Shown here: piece after piece, positions 24,701 to 35,730 of the stretch
Layout: each line of letters begins with the position of its first letter
Numbering within the stretch: the stretch's first letter is position 1
From: Turritopsis dohrnii
Taxonomy: Eukaryota > Cnidaria > Hydrozoa > Anthoathecata > Oceaniidae
Direction of reading: 5' to 3'
NCBI GenBank assembly: GCA_027922465.2
Contig: BQMF02000432.1
Span: forward strand, 124,001 to 188,000
Length of the DNA: 64,000 nt
Notes under the pieces: model-generated
The model's input: the letters and a program-made list of their open reading frames with translations, nothing else
Told to the model about the DNA's origin: nothing
The model's database searches: none
Program-made: the position numbers and the translations under genes

Positions 24701-25696
24701 AGATCTGTTAGATGCGCCGCCGTTCGCTCGAAACGGTAGTATCACAACGGTTGGTGTAGTGAGCGAAGGAAGTATGGCTTTTAACAGTGTGTCTGTCAAT
24801 CCTAGTGTAAGCAGTCTAGTGAGCAGTGATGACAGTGATAACGAACATCTCAAGGTTAGTTTCTTTCTTACGCCAATGCTACCAGCATTCATGGAACTTG
24901 TTGTTTTTTTATTTTGTACCAAATTCCAAATGCGATCCAATCTGGAAATCATTCCCTACAGACGAATTCCTCTCAGACGCTTGAAATTTTTTAATTCAAC
25001 ATTCTATCAGCATTCCAGCTGTCCTTGCCACTAGTAACTACACGCTACCTGACGTCACATCTATAGAAAATTCATTCCACGAGAATGCTGTTGGGTTTAT
25101 TCTAATTTTGTACTGTCGCCGTCACAGAAAGACGGCTGTTCATTCTCATATTCAGTATGTTTCGCTTTATTTGTTCTAGGCGAGCAAACATGCGTCATCA
25201 GAATCTAGAAACACACGCCCAACACACGCTAAGAAATCTCCGACTACACAAAAGTCGCCCACTAGTCCTTTGCCGCCCAAATCGAAAATCTCGCCATCTT
25301 TGACTAACTATAATAGTATTATAGCGCCCGTTCCTCCTCCATCACATTATTACCACGGTAACAATATTAATTCGGAAATGTTGGTGGTTCACGGCAATGA
25401 CCAAACAACTAATGAAACCAAATCCAAGAAACAGGTACTAAAACATTCATTGTTACTGCACGCATGAAATTTACACTGCCTTATTCTCTTTTTGTACATA
25501 AAAGCAAGATCAATTGATTTTTATTTCCCAGAAACCTCAAGACCGAAACACACGAAAACATCCTTCAAAAGAACTGCCCCACACGCCGATAGGGCGTGAG
25601 CAATTGCACCATAATCGTACCTCTTCCGGACAACTTCTGCCAATTGTTCCGAAGTTAGCGCCTCTCCAAGCGCCAAAACCACCTCCATATAGATGA
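21736..25696 (+). CDS. Ankyrin-repeat protein (ANKRD55/inversin-like), 5' exon(s) missing
   Basis: Twelve exons join in phase: 21736-21872, 21961-22192, 22262-22399, 22537-22610, 22695-22775, 22885-23085, 23230-23305, 23405-23548, 23636-23843, 24338-24854, 25180-25434 and 25532-25696. They encode about 741 residues plus an unseen start. The first exons give a helical N-terminal region (VVVDVKDFLSKL, LHLHKYYKKL). Exons 3-9 encode about seven ankyrin repeats: GRSTALHCVYG, DGMTCLHLAAILDN, EGRYPLHFAAAYAS, DEMTPVMWACYFDR, LNGKNLLHWS, TGKSILHTIAENG, DRTPLHLACLNGHGE and QGCTPFDYAKL. The C-terminal third is low-complexity, acidic then Pro/Ser-rich (PPKSKISPS, PKLAPLQAPKPPPYR at the end) and probably disordered. 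Ankyrin stacks bind partner proteins; the long divergent repeats resemble ANKRD55 or inversin, but I cannot assign an orthologue. Confidence 0.85.
24060..24325. repeat. GC-richer intronic insert with internal complementarity
   Basis: Inside the large ankyrin-gene intron a block richer in GC than its surroundings carries complementary arms, AAGGCCAGTCGAT near 24115 against ATCGACTGAC and TGGCCTTAGG near 24178-24202. It may be a small MITE or SINE; no class could be assigned. Confidence 0.35.
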
Positions 25697-26790
25697 TTGA
25701 ATTTTGGATTTTGGAAAGAAATGATTGTGACTATCAATCATGTATGGCCGCCACATTTTCAACACGTCTTTGATATGATTCTGACGGGTGACGAAATATC
25801 ACACGGAAGTGTTGTTAAAAGTATTAGGATTGTGAAAACAAGATGTCCGTCCTAATGACAAATGATGTCAAATTTTAATGGTCACATGATTTGTTTGTGT
25901 TAACAAAACTCTTTGTAATGCGCTACTGTATTTATAATTCTGATGAAGGTAGTCAGTATTCAATGGAGGTGAACATTTCGTTATAACATTTTACTGATTT
26001 CACATTTCACTATTTGACATTACAAAACTTTCTTAAATTTTTGCTTTTTTGTAATTAGCTTAAAACCAGAAATCTAGAAATCAAAAAACGTTTTGCAAGG
26101 AGAGCTTTCTCTCTGAAAATATCTGTTTGAGACACTGATGCATGTCATATCTCGAACTGTTCATCACTCAAACTGTCATTAACTCGAAATATTTGCTCTG
26201 AGCGACTCCTTTAATCCATTTTCACAAAAGACACGATCACTCGAACATTGTAATTCGAACATCCTTTGTCGGTTCCTTGGGTGATCGAGATATTAATAGT
26301 TATTCATAACGGATATACTCAGCAAACGGGACTTATTTATTTATTGTGGTGTTTGTATATTTGCACATATTATTCGTATATCAACGTGGTGTTACTTGTA
26401 TATATCTATTTATGTGAATTTCTCCATGATTCAACGAATATTCGGCTCAGCTAACCACTTTGTTCTTTATCTTGTATCAAATATGGTTGCTAAGAGAATT
26501 TTCTCATTTCACTGTCAGTATAGTAGGGCTTGCCCATTCTTTTTTAGGTGTACAGAACGTCACTCTGTACACAAAAACAACATAACTTCTATACTTTTCG
26601 TACAAATGAAATAAGCTATGGTGGACCACCTCTTCGAAATTCGAAACTGTGCTACCATTACTATTTTTAAAAAATTAACGATGCAAATCTGTGTGTTTTT
26701 CTTCAATAACTTTCCGAAGAATAATCATTTGCTTGAACATTTTAATAGAAAGTACTGAAGAAGGGCTTTCTTGTGATGTAAATTTCGCAA
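25697..26790. other. 3' flank of the ankyrin gene; no gene seen
   Basis: AT-rich sequence with short ORFs only. Confidence 0.4.
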
Positions 26791-26792
26791 TA

Positions 26793-27248
26793 CCGTATTC
26801 TCTCAAATAAGCGCCCGGGCGCTTATAAAAATTTTTTGAAAATTAGGGGGCGCTTATTAGAGAGGGACGCTAATTGGAGAGGGGCGCTTATAAAAACATT
26901 TTGAAATGGTCATGCTAGCTGTGAACGAGGCATTGCTTTTTATCATATAAAAGAGTTAAAAAAAATGTATTTTTCATAGCAACGAAATAAGATTTTGTAC
27001 TTATAACTTAAATTTAGACATCACGAAAACATACCCTTCCGTTTCTATTAAAGAATATTCTGTTTTTGTTCAAAGTTCTGATTACCGCCCGGGCGCTTAT
27101 TAATTTCTGAGTAATGTTAAGTCACTCTAATAAGCGCCCGGGCGCTTATTGGAGAGATGCGGTTATAAAAATATTTTTGACTAGAGGGGGGGGGGGGGGG
27201 GGGGGGGGGGTGCTTATTGGAGAGGGGCGCTAGTTAGAGAGAATACGG
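26793..27248. mobile_element. TA-flanked MITE with CCCGGG palindromes and poly-G, family C
   Basis: The 456-bp element is bounded by TA (26791-26792 and 27249-27250). Its inverted ends are CCGTATTCTCTC and GAGAGAATACGG. Inside, the palindrome AGCGCCCGGGCGCTTAT occurs near both ends, with a partial copy (CCGCCCGGGCGCTTATTA) near 27087. Phrases like TTATTGGAGAGGGGCGC repeat. A run of 25 G (27186-27210) is embedded. The ends and TA target suit a Tc1/mariner-type MITE. Confidence 0.85.
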
Positions 27249-27804
27249 TACTTTGACAAATGATTGTTGAGAAATAGACACTGAAAGTTTGTGGATAAGT
27301 CTTTCCTGTTAAAAGTATTGATTCGTTGAATTTGATTGCAAAATATAATTTGACTAGTTTATGAACTTTGGTTCATAATTCAAGTTTGATATGGATTTTC
27401 TTCGAGATTGTTTGACCCCATTTACGCACCCCACCCCCACCCCGCCCTACCCTTCCGTAAGTACGTACTTTATGGATGCCACCCACCCTTCCCCTATCTT
27501 CCCTTACTAAACTTAAATACATAATGCATTACGCAAATCGTGCTATTAAGATTGGCAATTAGGTTTATCTGTCTGTTGATCGGGCTATTGCCTTGTTGTC
27601 AAAACAACACATGCATAGATACCTTTTAATGTTCGCGTCGTCCGGGAAAAAGTTTCATACTTTCTTTACGTTAATGAAAACAAACGAATGGAAAGTCAAA
27701 ATCAAAGCGATAATTTGACGTATTTGTTGTGAAGACTAGTGAAGAGTGTGAGTGTGGAGTGTGAGTGTGAAGAGTTATGGCCAAAATAAACTTTCTATTA
27801 ATTA
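27249..27804. other. No gene seen
   Basis: Includes a CCCCACCC-rich stretch near 27420-27500 and a GTGTGAGTGTG microsatellite near 27745. No coding signal. Confidence 0.35.
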
Positions 27805-28175
27805 AGGCCGACCTCCACTAACAAATTTTGTAAGGGCGGGCGGACGACAATTCAATACGCATGCGTGCAAGCACACGCTGCGAACACATTTCGTTCGCAA
27901 GTAAGTAGACCAGTGGTCTACTAACAAGCGACAGCGTACGTTCGCAGAAAATAAATGATGTAATCAAAACAATTAAAACCAATCAAATGCTGCTAAACAT
28001 TTTAACTGTAGTATTGTAGTAGTATTATTATCTTCTTTTCAGTTTGACAGTCATGTTTGCTATTATTTTTTACCATCTAAGGATTACTTGCAGATACTCA
28101 ATATCCACTCACGCTGGTACATACACCGGCTTCGTTCGTCCGCGCGTACAATATTTGTTGAGTGGAGGCCGGCCT
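27805..28175. mobile_element. Inverted-repeat MITE, family D
   Basis: The left end AGGCCGACCTCCACTAACAA is mirrored by the right end TTGAGTGGAGGCCGGCCT, and the arms also share the CGGACGAA/TTCGTCCG phrase. About 371 bp, without coding capacity. I found no clean target-site duplication, so the superfamily is open. Confidence 0.75.
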
Positions 28176-28387
28176 ACGCTCGCTGCGGGGGCTATTATCG
28201 TAATTCTAAGAAATCTTTTTCTCTTTTCTAAAGTTATTTGTTTACGTACGAAAGAAAAAGATCGCATATTGCTATATCTCTAAAAATCGCCAAACGTGTG
28301 TTATGACTATAAATGGATACTTTATTGATAGCTTATTCAGTTAAAAAGATAAAGAGGTCGAAAGGAAGTAATTATAGCATGGACGTA

Positions 28388-28997
28388 CAGTGTGTTTCGT
28401 TGGAAATGGAACTTTTAGAGCTGTTTTTTTAAATAAATATACCGAATTTCAAAATAATTTTTACACCGTTGGAAAGCCATTTTGAAGTTCTTTCGGATAG
28501 TATGTTTTTGTGTAAAATGAAAAAGTGGTTTTTGAAAAAATAAGGAAAATGTCTTGGAAAAATGTAATTAAATTTTTAATGGTCCATTAAGATGTGAATG
28601 AAAAGAAAAAATTTTTTGAAACAATGACAGCAATTTGGAAAACAATAAACAAATTTAAGCTGTGTGTTCACGAAAAACGTTAAACTTTTATGTTTTGAAA
28701 TATCAATTTGGGGGTCTCAGCGCAAACATAAAATTGATAAAAAATTTGAATGCATTCAGTGTTTTGAAACAATAAGCACGATGTAATTAAACTACGTGTT
28801 AATCGACCATTAAAAATTTAATTACATTTTTCGATGACATTTTCCTTATTTTTTCAAAACCCATTTTTCACAAAAATAAACTAGCCGAAAGACTTGAAAA
28901 TGGCTTTCCATTGATGTAAAAATTATTTTGAAATTCGATATATTCATTTAAAAAAACAACTTTGAAACTTCCATTTCCAACACTACGAAACACACTG
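28388..28997. mobile_element. TA-flanked foldback MITE, family A copy 2
   Basis: TA at 28386-28387 and 28998-28999 flanks 610 bp. Left end CAGTGTGTTTCG and right end CGAAACACACTG are inverted. The arms match copy 1 but the centre (about 28600-28800) holds about 190 bp that copy 1 lacks, beginning with ATTTTTTGAAACAATGACAG. That stretch is shared, inverted, with copy 3, so it is ancestral interior. Confidence 0.85.
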
Positions 28998-29000
28998 TAT

Positions 29001-29479
29001 AATGAGAGAAAGACTCACAACTCATTTCAATTGGCTTTGTTTTCTATAGAAATTCGCTATTGTATCAACTTTCTTTTGATGATAATTCTCGCCTCTCATT
29101 TCGCTGAATGTTTGCTAAATTTCAAAGAGGCGAACTCACTCACACGAATACGATAATTGAAGTATAATTTACTCTCTCCAGAGGGGAAATCGTTTTCTTT
29201 GAAGGCTTTTGTATTTTAGAAGCTAAAAAATATACTTCTAAGCCACTTAAACGTTGATGAATAACTGAATTCTCTCTGTGAGGCACAAAACAGTTGATCG
29301 ACTCCTCTTTATACGCTCATGATTATAGTGCGTGTATAAGTTGTGCACCGCTATTTATTTCTAGTAAGAGAAACTACAATCAGTGAATTGATTCAGGTAA
29401 AAATTGAACAATTCATGATGTGACAGAAGAAACCATAAAAACTGAAGTGTGCCAGTGTGCCAGTGTAGATTATAAATAT
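29001..29479. other. 3' flank of the Death-domain gene
   Basis: No coding signal on either strand. Confidence 0.35.
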
Positions 29480-30563
29480 TCAAATCATTTCCGCCCTTTC
29501 CCTTTCCGTGAATTTTTCTTGGCAATTTTTTCTTGTTTTTTCTTGGGCTTTGGATACCATAAATTCATCCAATATATTACCAGCTTTATTGTTGTCTATT
29601 TGTCGCAGGTGTTCTGATAACGTCACTAATTTCAATTCTGGGTTTTGTACGTTAAGAATATCAAACATAGTTTCCGTGGGACTATAGCGACCATCATATT
29701 TAATGGTTGATGCGATGCCGTTAATTTCATGGTTTTTATACCTAAGTTCGCCAGCTAAAATCTTCCAATCGGAATTGTTCTTCAATCCTACTTCACTCAC
29801 CGTTAGTTTGTCTGCTAGTGAGTGCTGGGTTTCAACAGACATATCTTGGACATATTTGATATCAACAAGATCAGCACTTATACCTTCCACAAAATTGAAA
29901 TCATCTGAGTCCAACACGTCAGTAATAACTCTCATTTCCTTTAATCCTTGTCTCGTTTTGAGATTTTCCAAAAAATGATAAGCTGGCCACCCTCCTCCAG
30001 AGCGACTCAGTTTTAGAAGTTTGATTTTATCATCGGGGATACCCAATCTCTTCGCTAAATCAACATAGTTAGAACCGATATGAGATGTTCCGTCATTGTC
30101 TAATGTTCTTGCTAATTTATCAATGCAAGAAGGTGTAAGATCTAAAGAAGATCAATGAAAATATACGATATCCTTCTCTTAAAAACGAAAAAACACATTG
30201 GAAAGGATGTCACAGTGTTGTTCAAAGTAAATGCTTTATAGTTCTGGGCGTTGTGCATCAAATCGGTTTCCCAGCAATACTAAAACATCACTAAGCTGTA
30301 ATATCATTACCCTTCCGTACCTGAAACTTATTTGCAAAAATCTGGGCTGGATTATGTCAACTCTTATACCAATCTCAAAAGTGATACATCCACAAACAGG
30401 TCATAAAATACATCCTATCTGAAAATGGTTATCCTATTTCGACCATACTTTCTAATCCCAGCTGTATTCGAGTTTTCTCCATTTCTTGAGACAATACGGG
30501 CATTTCATTCGGCACATCCGGTAAACGATCAATGCAGTCTACACAAGGATTAAGAGAAGTATG
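29480..30563 (-). CDS. Tandem Death-domain protein (C-terminal exons)
   Basis: Two minus-strand exons join in phase: 30563-30449 and 30141-29480 (donor GTATGG, acceptor CTTTAG). The first encodes a linker with a CxxC (NPCVDCIDRLP). The last exon encodes two six-helix Death-fold-like units. Unit 1: LTPSCIDKLARTL, YVDLAKRLGIPDDKIKLL, GGGWPAYHFLENLKTRQG, LKEMRVITDVLDSDD. Unit 2: TQHSLADKLTVSEVG, NNSDWKILAGELRYKNHEI, SPTETMFDILNVQN, LVTLSEHLRQIDNNKAGNIL. The end is a basic tail (EKTRKNCQEKFTERERA). Death domains assemble apoptotic and innate-immune signalling complexes by homotypic contacts. The conserved Trp in the DW(K/R)xLAxxL position is present in unit 2. The partner and pathway cannot be told. 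The longest ORF begins with TTG, and the true start lies in an upstream exon, possibly 30888-30665. Confidence 0.75.
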
Positions 30564-30664
30564 CTTAGTTCCGAGTAGAGGGGAATTACAGAAAGTTAAA
30601 AGCAAAAGCAAATATACTATAAAGAATATTTGAATAACATTTCAACGAAAAGGCTTCAACTAAC

Positions 30665-30888
30665 CAATGTTATTTGCAGCGATTTCTTTCGATAGAATTG
30701 CTGTCTCACTGTATTCAACATCCTCACTTTGAATCGGATGGTCAATCGCATCATCATTGACTTCAGCCTTGCCATTCACTTGATTGTTGATGCTGTCGAT
30801 GTTGTCATTTTCGTGATCGTTGTCAATTTCATTTGTGTCGTTGTCGGCAGGGTTTATCGCCAGTAGAAGCGGTCTTTCAAGCGTACCT
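30665..30888 (-). CDS. Candidate upstream exon, Asn/Asp-rich
   Basis: Only one frame is open between an acceptor-like TTTAAG at about 30889 and a GTTAGT donor at 30664. It reads LERPLLLAINPADNDTNEID and then a low-complexity Asn/Asp-rich stretch ending LSKEIAANNI. It could be the N-terminal exon of the Death-domain gene, but its end phase (1) does not fit the phase-0 start at 30563, so a further exon may be missing or the exon may be spurious. Confidence 0.35.
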
Positions 30889-31120
30889 TAAATGGGTGCC
30901 ATGTGGTCTTTGATAAACATTCATACGATTTTAGCAACCACTTACCGATTCGTGTTTACAATGCATCACAGTCAAAAGAAAACTAGGACCTTTCCTCAGT
31001 TTATTGATTTTTTACCTCAAATAGGGAAGGATTTCGATGTAAAAAACATGGTTATTTCACCAAACCTTTTATACCTTTATCAGTTTGATCGGGGTGACAA
31101 TTTATCAATTCTTGTTTATC

Positions 31121-31545
31121 TCAGTTCGATTCGGATGCATTCGAGTTGGTTGAGTTAGAAGCATCAATTCTGATTGCAAGGTTCTTCACTTCTCTACGCA
31201 ATTTATCTGCAAGCTCTTTATATGCGTGCTGATTCTTCTGGTCATTACGTTGTTTCAATTCCACCAAATTTAGCAAGGCTTCCTTGAAGTATATTTCATT
31301 CACACCGTTTAATTCCTCTTCCATTTGTTTGAAAGATCTAAGCTTGTAATCATCCAGCTTTCCATGAAATCCAAGACCCACAAACGCATTTTCTATTTTT
31401 TGGAAATAACATTTAAAATCGGCTTCGATTAATTTTTTGTCTTCTGTATTCAATTGTCGATTCAAATCAACGAGGTTTTGCAGATGAGCCAATTTATCAA
31501 TAGCATGTTTGGAATGCTTCTTCCTAGGTTTTCCATAGATCCCAT
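31121..31545 (-). CDS. Helical coiled-coil C-terminal exon, gene unknown
   Basis: An open frame from about 31545 to a TGA at 31123-31121 encodes about 140 residues, starting YGIYGKPRKKHSKHAIDKL and continuing as charged amphipathic helices (LVDLNRQLNTEDKKLIEADF, YKLRSFKQMEEELNGV, ADKLRREVKNLAIRI) to a Ser/Asn-rich end. There is no ATG at the start, so it is an internal or last exon. It ends in a stop, so it is not simply spliced to the Death-domain exons unless an internal donor (GTGAAG within the REVKN codons) is used. Its 5' boundary lies only a few bases from the inverted repeat of the transposon at 31551, so the transposon sits immediately upstream and may separate this exon from the rest of its gene. 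Confidence 0.5.
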
Positions 31546-32239
31546 ATAATGGAGTGGCTTAGCACACAAAAATGTCACAATACTTCAAATGGTGATAGAA
31601 GCATAAACTTTTCCAAAAATGTTCCTCTTGGTGCAAAAAACAATTTTTTTGAGAGAGACACTCTCAAATGTCACGTGATTGCTGACGTCAGCATTTTTTC
31701 AGCAAAAAATTTGTTATCCCCAAATCAAGAAGTATTATATACCGTTGGAAAGATTTTTTCATGCTGAACAAAAAACTTGCTGAGGTCATGTCAAAAAAAG
31801 TTACCTATGAAGAGTTATGAGGCTTAGAAATGTAAATAATGACGTCATCAAATATATTGAATTTTTCGATATTTCCGAATTGACACATATTATATACCGT
31901 TGGAAAGCTCTTTTTATGCTGAACAATAAACTTGCTTATGTCATGTCAAAAAGAATTACCTATAAAGAGTTATAACATGTGAAACCAGGTTAGTTGCATA
32001 AGAAAAATATCATTTTCCCTATGGATTGGAAACTCTCTATGACGTTGACTTTGACGATGACATTGTACTGTATATCGAACGCTGCTCACTTTCGAATGCC
32101 ATCTTTTTCTCTCAAAGCAAATTTTTGTTATTTAGACTCTGACGGATCAGCAATTGTTGTTAGCTTTTTTAAGGAATACACGAAATATTTTTCAGGTTAA
32201 CAAAAGAAATAAAAAATGAATAAATAGTTCTGTATAGTT

Positions 32240-34789
32240 ATGATGAAAATGGCAGGAGCCGAATTTGAAATAATATCACCATCAAGATTGCAGTCTGTAA
32301 ATATCAATTGGTTGCTCTGCTTCATTTGTCAGACCAACAATGGCGAGAATCTTGTTAATCCAACAGAAAAGAAAGGTATGTTACTATAACCTAAGAACGG
32401 GTTTCACTGGTGTTTAGAGCCTCTGCTTGAAACATATTTGATGATCAGACCTCATAGACGTCATCGACATTTGTATGGGCATGTGCAGCTCTTTTTCAAC
32501 CAATAATCATGCAAAACTCTTTGACGTCACAACCATTTGACTGTTCACTTTGAGACTCGTACTCAGGCTAGTATGTTATAGATTTTATCAAAGAATAACT
32601 AGAGCGTAGATTAAAAGCAACTTACTAAAAATTAATTCAAAAATGGACAGAGAAGGACTTTTTATCTTCTTTTTCAGGTTTTGATCCTGAAAAGAATTCT
32701 TACCGTACAATCTCTGAAAATTTAAAAGCATTTCAAGAAATTGACGCACTGACACAGTGCGTTTATCGAATTTGGAAATCCTTTTTCTGAAGAGCAACTA
32801 CAACTGGTGCAATTATCATCAAGGGTTGTATTGGATAAAGCAACATCTGATTCTGTTTTTGAAGCAAAAGATATCGGTACAAATCAATTCCAAGCTTTCA
32901 AAAAAGATAGGCTTTGTAGCAAAGAATCATCCTTATACGATATCATACACAAGAATAATCTTCATCTCTTCCGCAGCAAAAACACAATCGTAACGTCAAA
33001 ATCTAAGCATAAAATTGTCAGTCTAAAGTCTGATTGTAGATTGTATTCAAATCTTTTCATAGCATGCCAATCCAGGGAAGGAGACCTTGACAGCTTTTTC
33101 GCACATGAAAATCACGCCTACCCCATATCTATATCAGAATACGGCAGATTGAGAAAATGCAACTCCAAATCTGATTTCTTAAAGTGTTTGGATTCCTTTG
33201 GTGGTACTCCTGCTGAAGAACCACCGACTGTGCAAATGAAAGTTGTAGATGGGGCAGCATTTGTGATGATGAACCCACCACGAGGCGCCTCCACATTTGG
33301 CATTTACTGTAATGAGTTGAAAGACAAAGTTAAAGCAATGGGGAATCGAGTAGAAAGGGTTGATATGGTCTTCAATATCTACAAAAGTAACAGCTTGAAA
33401 TCGCAGACAAGGGAGAATAGAGGAACTGGCACTAGAGTTTCTGTTCGTGAAAATACACCTATGTTGAAGAACTTTAATTCATTCATGAGAAATGAATTGA
33501 ACAAAACAGAGCTGTTTGTGATGCTGGCGCAATCATTTGCTTCAATTTCAAACCCAGTGATAGTAGCTACGAATCTAGAGAAAGTATCAACAAACGATCC
33601 TTTTCTAAACAGTCAACAACTTGTCCCTTGTAATCACGAAGAAGCTGATACTCGCCTACTTCTGCACGTTTTTGATGGTGCAACCTACGGTTACAAGAAA
33701 ATATCAATTATCACTGTCGATACGGATGTTGTTGTAATTTCACTTTATCATTTTTTTTCAATGGATTTAGAGGAGCTTTGGATTGAATTTGGTACCGGTC
33801 GGCATAAGAAATATTATCCAATTCACCAACTTGCAAAAGAATTAACCGAAGAAGTTTGCAGAGCATTGCCATTCTGGTTCACCTTGACTGGATGCGACAC
33901 TGTTTCGATGTTTGCGGGAAAAGGGAAAAAATCAGCTTGGAATGCTTGGGAAAGTTTTCCAGAAGTTACACAAGTTTTTGTAAGGTATCAATCCATACTG
34001 TTATTAAGCTTGATTTAAAAGACTTTTTAGGATTATTCTATTTTAAATGTACCTTTAGATCAAGAATTTTCAATATTTCACTAGCACTAATTTTTTGCAA
34101 TTTTTTCAATCTTCTTGTATAAAACAATAGGCTTTTGTTTAAAAACAATCGAAATCACGAAGGTTAATGGTTACGAAAATCAATGAAGCGTTTATCTTTA
34201 ATTTATATGTGAATACATTATTGACCATGAATTGTACTCAAACCTTACAGTTTTTATGGTTCGTTTTTTCACTAGCCTTTCAGATTCGACCAGTTTAACC
34301 GATGAAGAATTTAATACCATCCAGCGATTTGTGGTAATGTTGTACGATCGAACGAGTTCTTCTAATAACGTCAATCAATGTCGGAGAATGCTATTTACCA
34401 AAAAGCAAAGGCCTGTAGAATCCTTACCACCAACTGAAAACTGTTTGAGACAACATGTACTACGTGCTATGCTGCAGAGCAGGTACATATGAATCTTTGT
34501 GTGTGGGGGGAGGTTTCCACAATAACATTTTGTATTTGATATGTTTTTCGTCTTTTTAAGGATATGGTGCAAGTCAATTAACAAAACGATTCCAGAGTTT
34601 GACATTAACGAGTGGGGATGGAAAAAAGAGGGTGAAAGTATTATCCCACTTTGGATGACACAACCAGAAGCAAGTCAAGCCTGCAAGGAATTGATAAAGT
34701 GTGGCTGCAAAATTAAATGCGGTGCTCGCTGCAAATGTAAAAAAGCCGATTTAAGCTGCACAGAACTTTGCAATTGTGGAGGATGTTGA
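32240..34789 (+). CDS. Transposon-encoded FEN/PIN-nuclease-like protein with C-terminal CXC cluster; N-terminal part deleted
   Basis: Exons: 32240-32375 (ATG, then a CxxC in LLCFICQTNNGEN), 32678-about 32755, about 32757-33984, 34276-34482 and 34561-34789; introns and phases agree downstream of 32757. At about 32755-32765 the frame jumps (ALTQ to FIEFGNPFSEEQL), which marks an internal deletion of the middle of the protein. The long exon carries an ordered acidic series: Asp in VVDGAAFV (33248), Asp in RVDMVFNIY (33362) followed by the basic SLKSQTRENRG, the HEEADTR motif (33635-33652), VDTDVVVI (33716-33739) and LTGCDTVSMFAGKGKKSAWN (33884-33943). The order matches the XPG-N, XPG-I and helix-three-turn-helix parts of FEN1-like nucleases; this is inference. 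The C-terminus is a Cys cluster (CGCKIKCGARCKCKKADLSC, then CTELCNCGGC) like CXC/tesmin DNA-binding motifs. I recall full-length relatives as widespread uncharacterised proteins in cnidarian genomes. Confidence 0.75.
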
Positions 34790-35059
34790 AATGAATTTAG
34801 TATTTAACTGTTTAAGTACTGCTTGTTCAAAATCCCATGCGGGCGAGGAATCTTTCCTTCTTTAATACGCTGCATGTCAGGTGCGGCGTTACAAAGGAAA
34901 GATCCCCCCTCCGCATAGGGTATTACTTCAAAATAGGTCATCGTAACTTAAAGTGTATCAATATCAATTTACGTTCACCAAGTTTTCTTAGTGCTTAAAT
35001 TTTTAAATTTAAATGATTCCTAAATTTGAATGACTCATTAATTTTAATGTCATATGATT

Positions 35060-35545
35060 GACAATTTCGCATAAAAAGAGCTTTCCAACGGTATGTGGCA
35101 ATTCGAAACTATCAAAAAACTCAATTTATTTGATGACGTCATCATTTAAAATTCTAAGCCTCATAACTCTTCATAGGTAACTTTTCTTGACATGACATAA
35201 GCAAGTTTATTGTTCAGCATGAAAAGAGCTTTCCAACGGTATATTATATGTGGCAATTCGGAGATATTGAAAAATTTATTATATTTGATGACGTCATTAT
35301 TTACAATTCTAAGCCTCATAACTCTTCATAGGCAACTTTTTTTGACATGATATAAGCAAGTTTATTGTTCAGCATAAAAAGAGCTTTCCAACAGTATATA
35401 ATATGTGGCAATTCGGTAATATCGAAAAATTCAATATATTTGATGACGTCATTATTTACATTTCTAAGCCTCATAACTCTTCATAGGTAACTTTTTTTGA
35501 CATGACCTCAGCAAGTTTTTTGTTCAGCATGAAAAAATCTTTCCA
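35060..35545. repeat. 155-bp tandem repeat inside the right inverted arm
   Basis: The phrase TAAGCCTCATAACTCTTCAT occurs at 35155, 35310 and 35465, a 155-bp period, over about three copies. Each unit contains TTTGATGACGTCAT and AGCTTTCCAACGGTAT. The left arm (31740-31985) has about one and a half units in reverse. Confidence 0.85.
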
Positions 35546-35730
35546 ACGGTATATAACACTTTATGATTTGGGGACAACAGTTTTTTTACTGAAAAAATGC
35601 TGACGTCAGCAATCACGTGACATTTGAGAGTGTCTCTCTCAAAAAAATTGTTTTTTGCAACAAGAGGAATGTTTGTGGAAAATTTCATGCTTCTATCACC
35701 ATTTGAAGTATGTTTGTGCTAAGCCACTCC

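Larger units (their letters stand above)
31551..35730 (+). mobile_element. Large transposon with very long inverted repeats, copy 1 of the FEN-like family
   Basis: The element starts GGAGTGGCTTAGCACA at 31551 and ends with its mirror TGTGCTAAGCCACTCC at 35730. The inverted arms run at least 430 bp on the left (to about 31985) and more on the right, where extra copies of a 155-bp tandem unit extend it. Shared arm phrases include GACACTCTCAAATGTCACGT, TGCTGACGTCAGCA and AACTCTTCATAGGTAACTTT. No clean target-site duplication was found (flanks TTAT/TTAG). Between the arms is a multi-exon gene on the plus strand (32240-34789). Confidence 0.85.
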
